In this document: one piece after another, positions 1-6,604 of the stretch
Numbering within the stretch: position 1 is the first letter of the stretch
Layout: each line of letters begins with the position of its first letter
Assembly (NCBI GenBank): GCA_027325115.1
Contig: DAHWFG010000262.1
Span: 1-8,329, forward strand
Origin: JAKBCQ01 sp021807585
GTDB taxonomy: Bacteria > Planctomycetota > Planctomycetia > Isosphaerales > Isosphaeraceae
Direction of reading: 5' to 3'
Length of the DNA: 8,329 nucleotides
The notes under the pieces: model-generated
Database searches by the model: none
Seen by the model: the letters and a program-made list of their open reading frames with translations, nothing else
Told to the model about the DNA's origin: nothing
Made by a program: the position numbers and the translations under genes

Positions 1-1611
1 GGTGCCGACGATCGTCGAGCTTCCTGGGATGAGGTAAGCCGATCCTTCGCTGGTATTTGCGCCCGGTGCGCCGATGATGATATCGGGCAAGGAATAATTG
101 GGAATGACCGAGCGAGTCGACGACACCGAGTAACCCGCGAATGCGCCCGCGGCGGGACCGATCATCTGGAGCGATTTGACCGATCCCGGCAGGGCGTTGA
201 TCGTGAACGTGCCTGTGATGGCGCCGTCGGTCGACGACGCCGAGCGGCCGAAGACGAGGGTGGCGAGTCCCGCGGAACCGTTGTAACCGGGCGAACCGAT
301 CAAGAAATCGGACAATGTTCCGCCGTCAAACGTACCGGCGCCCGAGACCGAGTATCCGGTCATATCGCCCTGGGTGGTTCCGTCGAAGATGGCGCCTTTG
401 ATCACGCCCGTGGCCGAGCCCGGGGTGCCGACGCGACTGAGACTGATATCAAGAATACCGTTTGTGTCTTTGGTCGCCTTGGAAGCGAGATTCGTTGCGC
501 CGTAAACGAGGTAGGCGGCGCCGAAGCCCGAGTCGGCGTTGGACGCACCGATCAGCATATCGCTGAGTCCGAGCACGCCCGCGGTCGAACCGTCGGTGTT
601 TCCGGCGTTGGCGATCGATTGGCCGATCCGGTCGCCGTTGGATGCGCCGATGAAGACGGCGCCGGGGAGTCCTCCCGGCTGTCCGATCTTATCGACATTA
701 ACCACGCCGTTCCTGACGGTGCGGAGCGCCGACGCCGGGATGACGAAGACGGCGCCGTTGTTTGTCATTCCGCCGTACGACGCGTTGGGGGCGGAGATGG
801 CGATGTCGGGGCCGCCGTCGCCGAGGAGGTTCCCGACGTTTGCGACCGCGGTACCGAGTCCGATCCCTTGCTGGCTCGACCAAAACACAATCACATTTTG
901 ACCTGCGGGGGGAGCGTTGCTGTCGAGGTCGAGCGACGAGAGACCGCTGACCGCGGGGACGAGTTTTTGGAGCGCCGTGCCGCCGTAGATGAGGTAGGCG
1001 CGACCGGTACCGTTGCTACCGGGGTCCGAGTTGGCGTCGAGTCCGTTGGGGGCGCCGAGCATGAAGGCGTTAATGCCCGTACCCGTGATGTTGGGGACGT
1101 CGGCGATCGACGAACCCAATCCCGAGTTCAGATTGGAGCTCGTGATGAACGTTAATCCGTTATAAGGGAACGTCGCGAGCCCTGTTTTAGGATTGGTTTG
1201 TGATGCTTGTCCGAGGGTGCTGAGATCGCTGACGCGTGAGGACGTTTTTAAGTTCGCCCAGGGGAAGTTGCCGACTCCGGCGCCGTTGGATCCGAAGAGC
1301 AGATAAGCCTGGCTGGCGCCCGATTGACCGACCCCCGGGCCGGTGCTGGTGTTGGTGAAGCTTGGCGCGCCGATGGCGAGGTCTTGATATCCCGTATTGG
1401 CGATATCGCTGACGACCTGAAGCCTGGCGCCCGCCCCCGCGGTGTTCGATGCGAACCCGTTGGTTTCTTGAATTCCGTAGGGTTTGGTGTCGACGGCGGC
1501 CAAGTCGATCGATAACGCGATTCGTTGTTCGAGCGACTCGCCGATCGGTCGAAAATGGACGGGGCGACGGGCGACGCGCCCGCGCGGGTTGCGATGACCT
1601 GATGAAGACAT
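1..1611 (-). CDS. FG-GAP / integrin-alpha-like beta-propeller exoprotein, C-terminus cut by window edge
   Basis: This is an open frame of 537 codons running off the left edge, so the C-terminus is missing. Residues 1-34 are basic and end in SLEQRIALS, a form of the LExR-x-LLS motif found at the start of many exported planctomycete proteins; there is no classical hydrophobic signal peptide. From residue 58 on, six repeats are visible, at about 58-109, 163-210, 249-292, 326-371, 416-455 and 487-530. Each runs G-x-x-x-G-x-S/A-V/I-A, then a D-x-x-IGAP-like core, then G-x-AYL-x-YG. This is the FG-GAP repeat of integrin alpha N-terminal propellers. The DxDxDG calcium loops are degenerate (DIANTGYQD, NLLGDGGPD). 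Five to seven such blades usually form one propeller. The ATG at 1611 is preceded by GGAGGAGGGAG (1621-1631) with 9 bases between. It is the first usable start after an upstream in-frame stop. Likely a secreted or surface protein; ligand unknown. It diverges from the efflux operon. Confidence 0.85.
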   Translation of the reverse strand, partial: MSSSGHRNPRGRVARRPVHFRPIGESLEQRIALSIDLAAVDTKPYGIQETNGFASNTAGAGARLQVVSDIANTGYQDLAIGAPSFTNTSTGPGVGQSGASQAYLLFGSNGAGVGNFPWANLKTSSRVSDLSTLGQASQTNPKTGLATFPYNGLTFITSSNLNSGLGSSIADVPNITGTGINAFMLGAPNGLDANSDPGSNGTGRAYLIYGGTALQKLVPAVSGLSSLDLDSNAPPAGQNVIVFWSSQQGIGLGTAVANVGNLLGDGGPDIAISAPNASYGGMTNNGAVFVIPASALRTVRNGVVNVDKIGQPGGLPGAVFIGASNGDRIGQSIANAGNTDGSTAGVLGLSDMLIGASNADSGFGAAYLVYGATNLASKATKDTNGILDISLSRVGTPGSATGVIKGAIFDGTTQGDMTGYSVSGAGTFDGGTLSDFLIGSPGYNGSAGLATLVFGRSASSTDGAITGTFTINALPGSVKSLQMIGPAAGAFAGYSVSSTRSVIPNYSLPDIIIGAPGANTSEGSAYLIPGSSTIVGT

Positions 1612-1849
1612 ATTTGGAGACTCCCTCCTCCGGCGGCGGAACCGGTGCGGTTCGCCGATTCGATCGATCCATGCATCCCAACGCGGCGCGGATTATTCGA
1701 GCGCGTATTGGGATCGGCGTTATCGACACGCGATCCTTGATTCTTGGCGGAAATCGGCGCGCTCGCCCCGCCTCGACGTCTAAGATTTCGACCGGAGGGA
1801 GTGCTCGACTGAAATCATGGGATCGACATGACACATCAATTCTCCAAAC

Positions 1850-1890
1850 AACCGTTCCTTTCGGTTCAACTCGTTCAATCGGTGGAACCG
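1850..1890. repeat. Nested inverted repeats upstream of TATAAT
   Basis: AACCG at 1850-1854 can pair with CGGTT at 1862-1866 (7-base loop). The overlapping arm CGGTTC at 1862-1867 can instead pair with GAACCG at 1885-1890 (17-base loop). The central arm is shared, so the two pairings exclude each other. As DNA the same arms could be half-sites for a dimeric regulator. The right arm ends one base before the TATAAT hexamer at 1892-1897, a fitting place for an operator. The arms are only 5-6 bases, so chance is a real possibility. Confidence 0.3.
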
Positions 1891-1891
1891 A

Positions 1892-1897
1892 TATAAT
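1892..1897 (+). promoter_or_regulatory. Candidate -10 hexamer (TATAAT)
   Basis: This is a perfect match to the sigma-70 -10 consensus in a GC-rich intergenic region, on the strand of the efflux operon. No good -35 hexamer sits 16-18 bases upstream; the nearest TTCAAC and TTCAAT are at the wrong spacing. If it is used, the operon would have a leader of roughly 240 bases that includes the hairpin cluster at 2085-2121. Weak call, made on one hexamer only. Confidence 0.2.
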
Positions 1898-2045
1898 TCG
1901 CTGAACACTCCGGGCCACGGCGCGAGTGCGTCACGGGATCGTTCACGCTTTTTGGCTCCACGCTCCAGCTCCAATTGGATCGCGGGAGATCGCTTTTTGG
2001 TCCAGCGGATTCGGTCCTCGATCGACCGTCGTGCGGAGCGCGTCG

Positions 2046-2078
2046 ATGACGAGGAATCACCCAAACCAAGCGGAATGA
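2046..2078 (+). other. Possible 10-codon leader ORF upstream of hairpins
   Basis: ATG at 2046 opens a frame reading MTRNHPNQAE and stops at TGA 2076-2078. GGAG at 2035-2038 lies 7 bases upstream, an acceptable ribosome binding site. It ends 7 bases before the first arm of the alternative hairpins (2085). The position would suit a leader peptide, but it has no run of one regulatory amino acid, and 10-codon frames arise often by chance. Confidence 0.15.
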
Positions 2079-2084
2079 GTTAAG

Positions 2085-2121
2085 CCGTCTTGCCGACGGT
2101 CGGCCGTCGGACGGGCCGACC
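2085..2121 (+). promoter_or_regulatory. Mutually exclusive hairpins in the efflux operon leader
   Basis: Three alternative pairings overlap here. CCGTC 2085-2089 pairs with GACGG 2095-2099 (5-base loop). CCGACGG 2093-2099 pairs with CCGTCGG 2104-2110 (7 perfect pairs, 4-base loop TCGG). GGTCGGCC 2098-2105 pairs with GGCCGACC 2114-2121 (8 perfect pairs, 8-base loop). Each shares bases with the next, so only some can form at once. The last arm ends 9 bases before the GGGAGG ribosome binding site (2131-2136). There is no U-tract, so this is not a standard intrinsic terminator; control of ribosome access, an antitermination-like switch or protein binding to DNA are possible. The structures are seen in sequence; the regulatory role is inferred. 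Confidence 0.4.
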
Positions 2122-2145
2122 CACACGACAGGGAGGTCGAAGGGA

Positions 2146-4956
2146 ATGATCAGTCGCATGAAGACCGGTAAATCTCGCTCGATTCGACGCGACGTCAAGC
2201 GTTGTCTCGCAACGTTGTTGCTCATAGGCGTGACGGCGAGTTCGTCGGGTTGCACGCGAGCGTTTTTCCGCCAATGGGCCAATCAAGACGCCGCCGAGGC
2301 GGTATTTGAAAAGAGCCGCGATCCGCGGTGGCGTGTTGATATGTTTTCGATCGATCCGCCTTTGATGTCGCGGTTCGCCGATCCCTACGACCCCGATCAT
2401 CCTCCCGCGCCTCCCGACGATTATGCGACCCAGGCGTTGTCTCCCGTTCCGCAGTGGCCGCAGAACCGGCTGATCGCGCCGGTCGAGGGGACCGGCTACG
2501 AAGACATGCTGATTCGTTTTAACAAGAAACGCGAGGAAGAGCAGGCGGCGCAGCAGGCCGCCGAAGCCGCCGAGCGCGCCCGCAACGCGCCCCGTCGCGG
2601 CTCGGACGTCCCCGCGCCTCCCGGCGCGAACCCTCCTCCTTCGAATCCCGCTCCTGGTGAGCCGTCGCCGTTCAAACCTGCCGCGCCTACAGCGAATTTG
2701 GGGCCGAATCCCGAGCAATTGTCGCCGAAGTTTCTAGACGCCGCCGCACGTTCCCAACGGCTTCCGCAAAAGATCGCCGAGGGTCTGGCGAAGCTGGAAG
2801 CTATTAAACGAGAAGAACAGTTGTTGCTCGCCGCATACAAACGTCTGGGTATCGAACCTCCTAAAGAGTCGATCGCGCCTCGCGATCGCGGAGTGGCTCG
2901 GACGCAACAGGTGTTGCCGACGGGGCCGATCGTTCGACCTGGAGCGCCGCAACGGCGGCGTCGACCCGGCAATGAATTCCGCCAAACGGCGCCTCCGTTC
3001 GATCCCAATCCCAACGTCGACGAGTCGACTCGTCCCGAGGGGAAACCTCCTGGAATGAGCGATAAGACGCACGAGGCGATCGAGGAGATCACCTCCGAGA
3101 TGGCGGCGATTCTCTCTCCCGGGTCGATCACGATGACCGAAGCGTTCGCCGCGGGGCTTCCCGAAGGATACAAGCCTTATGTGGTGAACCTTGAGCAAAC
3201 GTATCAACTCGCGATGACGAACGCTCGGGCGTACCAATTCCAGCTTGAAACGGTTTACGAGGCGGCGCTCGCGGTGGCGCTCCAACGGTTCGCGTTCGAG
3301 CCCCAATTTTACGCGGGTATGTCTCCCACGCAGGGCGCGGGCGGCATCCCTCAAACGGGGGGAGGGTTCGCGGGGGGCGTCAACCCCGCCAACGTCTTCA
3401 GTTACCGCACCAAATACGCCCCCGGCGGCCAGCTCTCCGGTATGAACATGGGAACGGTCGCGGGGGTGGGCAAGCTGTTCTCGTCGGGCGGTCAGTTGAT
3501 CACGGGTTTCGCCAATCAACTTGTGTTCAACTTCGTGGGTAAGAACGCGGCCCAGCCGACGGTTCAATCGCAGTTGCCCCTCACGTTCGTACAGCCGTTC
3601 CTCGCCGGCGGCGGCCGCGCCGTCACGCTTGAGAATCTCACTCAGGCCGAGCGTCAGTTGATCTATACGATTCGACTCTTCGCTCGTTTCCGGCAAGAGT
3701 TTTTCACGAGCATCGCGGTCGGCACGCCGATCACCAACCCCGGCTTGTTCGATCCCGATCCCGGTTTCATCCAGGTGCTGCAATCGTTGATCTCCGTCGA
3801 GATCAGCATGTATAATTTGGCGGCGTTCGAGCAGATTCTCAAGGTCTTCAAAGAACTCGCCAAGGGGGAATCGTCGGGGCTCACTCCGTTGCAGGTCGAC
3901 CAGGCCGAATCGCAGGTGCAATCGGCTCGGGCCACGCTGATCAGCAACCAGCTTGCTTACCGGAACAATCTCGATCAGATGAAGGTGCAGTTGGGGCTTC
4001 CCCCCGATATCCCGATGACGCTTGATCTCACCTTGCTCGCCGATTTCCGCGACGCCTACGACGCGATCAATCGGTGGCAAGCGAATCCGCGGCGGAAGCT
4101 CGCCGAACTCGAATCGCTCGTCGAAAAAGTTCCCGACCTGCAGGAGATCGAGATCGACAATCGCGGCGTGATTTCCTCGATGTACGACAATGAGGGCTAT
4201 TACACCCAAGAAAATCTGGAAGATTTGCTCTTGGCGTCGGAACGGATCGCGCTTGAGAATCGACTCGATCTGATGAACTCACGCGCTCAGCTTTACGACG
4301 CGTGGAGGCAATTGCGGGTCACCGCGAACGCGCTCAAGGGGGTGTTGAACGTCACGCTGACGAACCAGTACATCACCCCCACGCCGACGACCAATCCGTT
4401 CGGCTTCATCGACCAGGCCAAGCAGTTTTCGCTCGTGCTCAACACCGAGTTGCCGCTCGTGCGGATCAGCCAGCGGAATAACTTCCGCACGGCGTGGATC
4501 AACTTCCAGCGGCAACGGCGTACACTGATGCAGGCCGAGGACCAGATTAAATACGGGATCCGCACCGAGGTTCGTCAGTTGCAGGTCTTGTACGCCACGT
4601 ACAAGATTCAGAAACAGGTGTTCGTCCTCGTGTTGCGTCAGAAGGATCAGGCGCAGGAGCAGATCGTGGCTCCTCCCCCCGTCGGCGCCGCGGTGAACGC
4701 CGCAAGCGCCGCGGCCCAAACGATCAACTTGATCTCGTTCCAGTCGAGTATCTTCTCGTCGCAAGGGAACCTGATCGCCAACTGGATCAATTACCAACTG
4801 TACCGGCTTCAGCTCTTTCGCGATCTCGGCACCATGCCCTACGATGAATGGGAGGCATTCTATGAACTTTTCCCTCCAAAAGCCCGAAACGGGGGGCCCC
4901 CCCGCGTCGCCGTCGACCGAAGACCTCCCCGCGCGGAACCGACCGCGACGCGGTAA
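2146..4956 (+). CDS. TolC-family outer membrane factor, lipoprotein, with long N-terminal extension
   Basis: This 936-residue protein is the likely outer membrane exit duct of the pump encoded downstream. Residues 1-36 form a lipoprotein signal: basic start, hydrophobic LATLLLIGV, and lipobox SSGC with Cys36 as the lipid site. Residues 41-95 contain RDPRWRVDMFSIDPP and a DP/P-rich stretch. Residues 126-150 and 210-235 are charged and helical, and 150-305 is rich in Pro, Gly and Arg. The OMF domain fills about 345-905: helix VNLEQTYQLAMTNA, then strands at 384-482 ending in LTFVQPFLAGGGR, paired long helices (495-525, 580-618), then a second copy (692-735; strands 740-775; helices 785-845 and 860-890). 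TolC proteins are usually 430-500 residues, so this is about twice the length. GGGAGG at 2131-2136 sits 9 bases before the first ATG and supports that start; a second ATG at 2158 is possible. The C-terminal 32 codons overlap the adaptor gene. Substrate unknown. Confidence 0.88.
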   Translation: MISRMKTGKSRSIRRDVKRCLATLLLIGVTASSSGCTRAFFRQWANQDAAEAVFEKSRDPRWRVDMFSIDPPLMSRFADPYDPDHPPAPPDDYATQALSPVPQWPQNRLIAPVEGTGYEDMLIRFNKKREEEQAAQQAAEAAERARNAPRRGSDVPAPPGANPPPSNPAPGEPSPFKPAAPTANLGPNPEQLSPKFLDAAARSQRLPQKIAEGLAKLEAIKREEQLLLAAYKRLGIEPPKESIAPRDRGVARTQQVLPTGPIVRPGAPQRRRRPGNEFRQTAPPFDPNPNVDESTRPEGKPPGMSDKTHEAIEEITSEMAAILSPGSITMTEAFAAGLPEGYKPYVVNLEQTYQLAMTNARAYQFQLETVYEAALAVALQRFAFEPQFYAGMSPTQGAGGIPQTGGGFAGGVNPANVFSYRTKYAPGGQLSGMNMGTVAGVGKLFSSGGQLITGFANQLVFNFVGKNAAQPTVQSQLPLTFVQPFLAGGGRAVTLENLTQAERQLIYTIRLFARFRQEFFTSIAVGTPITNPGLFDPDPGFIQVLQSLISVEISMYNLAAFEQILKVFKELAKGESSGLTPLQVDQAESQVQSARATLISNQLAYRNNLDQMKVQLGLPPDIPMTLDLTLLADFRDAYDAINRWQANPRRKLAELESLVEKVPDLQEIEIDNRGVISSMYDNEGYYTQENLEDLLLASERIALENRLDLMNSRAQLYDAWRQLRVTANALKGVLNVTLTNQYITPTPTTNPFGFIDQAKQFSLVLNTELPLVRISQRNNFRTAWINFQRQRRTLMQAEDQIKYGIRTEVRQLQVLYATYKIQKQVFVLVLRQKDQAQEQIVAPPPVGAAVNAASAAAQTINLISFQSSIFSSQGNLIANWINYQLYRLQLFRDLGTMPYDEWEAFYELFPPKARNGGPPRVAVDRRPPRAEPTATR
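4850..4855 (+). promoter_or_regulatory. Ribosome binding site of the adaptor gene, inside the upstream gene
   Basis: GGGAGG lies 6 bases before ATG 4862 and within the last part of the outer membrane factor gene. It decides the adaptor start: an in-frame ATG at 4844 comes before this site and has no comparable motif. Its position inside translated sequence suggests translational coupling to the upstream gene. Confidence 0.7.
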
Positions 4957-6604
4957 GTCGGGGTCGCGCAACCTGTTGATCATGCTGGCTGTACTTGCGG
5001 CCGGGGCCGGGGGCGTCGTCGCCCTCGTCCCCGGCGTCGGCAAGTCGTTCCGTTCGCTTTACGCGTCGGAACGGAGCCAGATCGCCGAGTTCGTCGTCAA
5101 ACCGATCAAACTCTCGGTGATCGTCGGACCCCGCGGCAGCCTCGAAAGCTCGAACAGCCAGATCGTCTACTGTCGAGTCGAAGGCCAGGCGACGATCCTC
5201 ACCATCGCTCCCGAGGGAACCAAGGTGAAAAAAGGGGAGACCGTCGCCACCCTCGACTCCTCGACGCTCGAAGACAACCTCAAAAATCAAATCATCTCGA
5301 CAAGCCAGGCCGAGGCGGCTCTCAAAAACGCGTCGCTCTCGCGCGAGGTCGCCGAAATCGCGATTCAAGAATATGAAAAAGGTCTTTTTGAACAAGACAT
5401 GATGACGTTCGAGACCGACGTCATGAAAGCTCGGGCCAATCTCGATCGCGCCAACGATCGACTGAAATTTACGCGAGACATGTTCAATAAGAACTATTCG
5501 TCGAAAGCGCAACTCTCCTCCGAGGAGCAAACGCAATCGTCGGCGCAGATCGATTACGACAAGGCGGTCAAGGCGCGCGAGGTCTTCCTCAAGTTCTCCA
5601 AGGCGCGGAATCTCAAAGAACTGTACAGCGAACGCGAGAAGGCGCTTTCCGACGAACTTTCCAAAAAACAGACGTATGAGCTCGAGGTCATCAAGCAAAA
5701 GAAGCTTGAACGACAGATCGCCAACTGTAAGCTCATCGCCCCCAACGACGGCATCGTCGTCTACGCCAACGATCCCGGCCGGATGGGAATGAGCCAACAA
5801 CCGCAAATCGAGGAGGGGGCGACCGTCCGCGAGCAACAAAAGATTTTCAGCCTGCCCGATATTTCGCACATGCAGGTGAACACAAAAGTTCATGAATCTG
5901 AGATCGATCGGATCACCAAGGGGATGAAGGCGAAGATTCGCGTCGACGCGTTCGCGAATCAGGAGCTGACGGGAACGGTCGAATCGGTCCAGCCGCTTCC
6001 CGATCCGACGAGCTTCATGAGTTCGGACGTCAAGGTTTATACGACGATCGTGACGATCGACAATCCCCTCCCCGGGCTTCGACCGGGAATGACCGCGAAG
6101 GTCGACATCCTCGTTTCCGAGCAGGACGACGTCCTCGCGGTTCCGCTGCAGGCGATTCTGGCGTTCAAGGGGACGAGCAATGTTTATGTGAAGACCGCCA
6201 AGGCGCTCGAGCTGCGCAAGATCGTCCTGGGAACCTCGAACGATCAATTCGTCGAGATCAAGGATGGTTTGAAAGACGGCGATATCGTCGCGCTCAATCC
6301 CGGCTCGCTGATGACCGATGCCGAGAAGCGCGAGGCGTTCGGACCTTCGACCAAAACCTCGGGGGGTTCTTGGGCTAAAGGAGCGGGAGGTCCCGCGGGC
6401 AAGGGCGCCGGCAAGGGCGCCGGAGGCAAAGGCGCGGGTAAGGGAACGCGCAAAGGGAAGGGGCAATTCGGCGGCGATCCCGCCTTGAGAGAGAGACTCA
6501 AGAATATGTCTCCCGATGAGAAACGACAATTTTTTGAACAAATGAAATCGCAAAATCCCGGCGGCTTCGGCGGCGGCTTCCCCGGAGGAGGTCAGGGCTC
6601 GTGA
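4862..6604 (+). CDS. Periplasmic adaptor (membrane fusion protein) of the MacA/HlyD type
   Basis: This 580-residue protein should bridge the inner membrane permease and the outer membrane factor. Residues 1-36 are a Pro/Arg-rich cytoplasmic tail; 37-56 (NLLIMLAVLAAGAGGVVALV) is one membrane anchor. The split lipoyl/barrel-sandwich domain is at 98-135 (VEGQATILTIAPEGTKVKKG) and 285-332 (LIAPNDGIVVYA, EEGATV). Between them, 140-285 is a charged coiled-coil hairpin rich in Lys, Glu and Gln. A beta-barrel follows at about 335-378 and a membrane-proximal domain at 420-482 (VPLQAIL, GLKDGDIV). The order fits MacA/HlyD adaptors. The tail is unusual: 501-538 is a Gly/Lys repeat (KGAGKGAGGKGAGKG), 540-563 a likely helix (RLKNMSPDEKRQFFEQM), and 566-579 nearly all Gly. 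MacA is usually about 370-400 residues; the coiled coil and tail account for the excess. It overlaps the upstream gene by 95 bases and the ATPase gene by 4. Substrate unknown. Confidence 0.9.
   Translation: MNFSLQKPETGGPPASPSTEDLPARNRPRRGKSGSRNLLIMLAVLAAGAGGVVALVPGVGKSFRSLYASERSQIAEFVVKPIKLSVIVGPRGSLESSNSQIVYCRVEGQATILTIAPEGTKVKKGETVATLDSSTLEDNLKNQIISTSQAEAALKNASLSREVAEIAIQEYEKGLFEQDMMTFETDVMKARANLDRANDRLKFTRDMFNKNYSSKAQLSSEEQTQSSAQIDYDKAVKAREVFLKFSKARNLKELYSEREKALSDELSKKQTYELEVIKQKKLERQIANCKLIAPNDGIVVYANDPGRMGMSQQPQIEEGATVREQQKIFSLPDISHMQVNTKVHESEIDRITKGMKAKIRVDAFANQELTGTVESVQPLPDPTSFMSSDVKVYTTIVTIDNPLPGLRPGMTAKVDILVSEQDDVLAVPLQAILAFKGTSNVYVKTAKALELRKIVLGTSNDQFVEIKDGLKDGDIVALNPGSLMTDAEKREAFGPSTKTSGGSWAKGAGGPAGKGAGKGAGGKGAGKGTRKGKGQFGGDPALRERLKNMSPDEKRQFFEQMKSQNPGGFGGGFPGGGQGS
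4891..4903. repeat. G6C7 homopolymer tract in the gene overlap
   Basis: Six G are followed directly by seven C, within the 95 bases read in two frames by the outer membrane factor and adaptor genes. G6C6 is a perfect palindrome without a loop. Homopolymer runs of this length are prone to slippage in replication and to sequencing error. Both frames stay open across it as given. Confidence 0.7.
6398..6445 (+). repeat. Short tandem repeat coding for the Gly/Lys tail of the adaptor
   Basis: GGCAAGGGCGCC occurs at 6398-6409 and again, perfectly, at 6410-6421, followed by diverged copies to about 6445. It encodes GKGA units in the adaptor's C-terminal tail. The unit is a multiple of three, so gain or loss of a copy keeps the frame and would change tail length between strains. 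Confidence 0.75.
6584..6591 (+). promoter_or_regulatory. Ribosome binding site supporting the GTG start of the ATPase
   Basis: GGAGGAGG lies 9 bases before GTG 6601, inside the last codons of the adaptor gene where it also encodes part of the Gly-rich tail. It supports the GTG start with its 4-base GTGA overlap over the later in-frame ATG at 6658. Confidence 0.65.

Larger units (their letters stand above)
1612..2145. other. Divergent intergenic region, no convincing gene
   Basis: These 534 bases separate the minus-strand exoprotein gene from the plus-strand efflux operon and should hold both promoters. Open frames that cross it have no good ribosome binding site, no recognisable motif and amino acid compositions dominated by Arg and Ser, so I do not call a gene. 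What can be seen: the exoprotein ribosome binding site (1621-1631), a small group of inverted repeats next to a TATAAT hexamer (1850-1897), a possible 10-codon leader frame (2046-2078), and a cluster of alternative hairpins (2085-2121) just before the operon ribosome binding site at 2131-2136. No sequence resembling a strong paired -35/-10 promoter was found on either strand. Confidence 0.7.

Noticed and set aside
539..1155. Plus-strand frames inside the exoprotein gene
   Set aside because: They lie antisense to the repeat-bearing frame and show no domain or start signal.
1187..1918. A 243-codon minus-strand frame covering the exoprotein start
   Set aside because: It is Arg-rich and non-repetitive, while the alternative minus frame carries six FG-GAP repeats and a good ribosome binding site.
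1780..2064. A 94-codon minus-strand frame in the intergenic region
   Set aside because: It would need a TTG start, lacks a ribosome binding site, and has a low-information, charged translation with no recognisable motif.
2093..2110. Intrinsic terminator at the 7-base-pair hairpin
   Set aside because: The stem is strong but no T-run follows on either strand, and it lies directly before an operon start.
2734..4209. A 491-codon open frame on the minus strand opposite the outer membrane factor gene
   Set aside because: Composition is typical of an antisense shadow (Arg, Leu, Glu, His rich), with no recognisable motif, and the opposite strand encodes a clear TolC-family domain.
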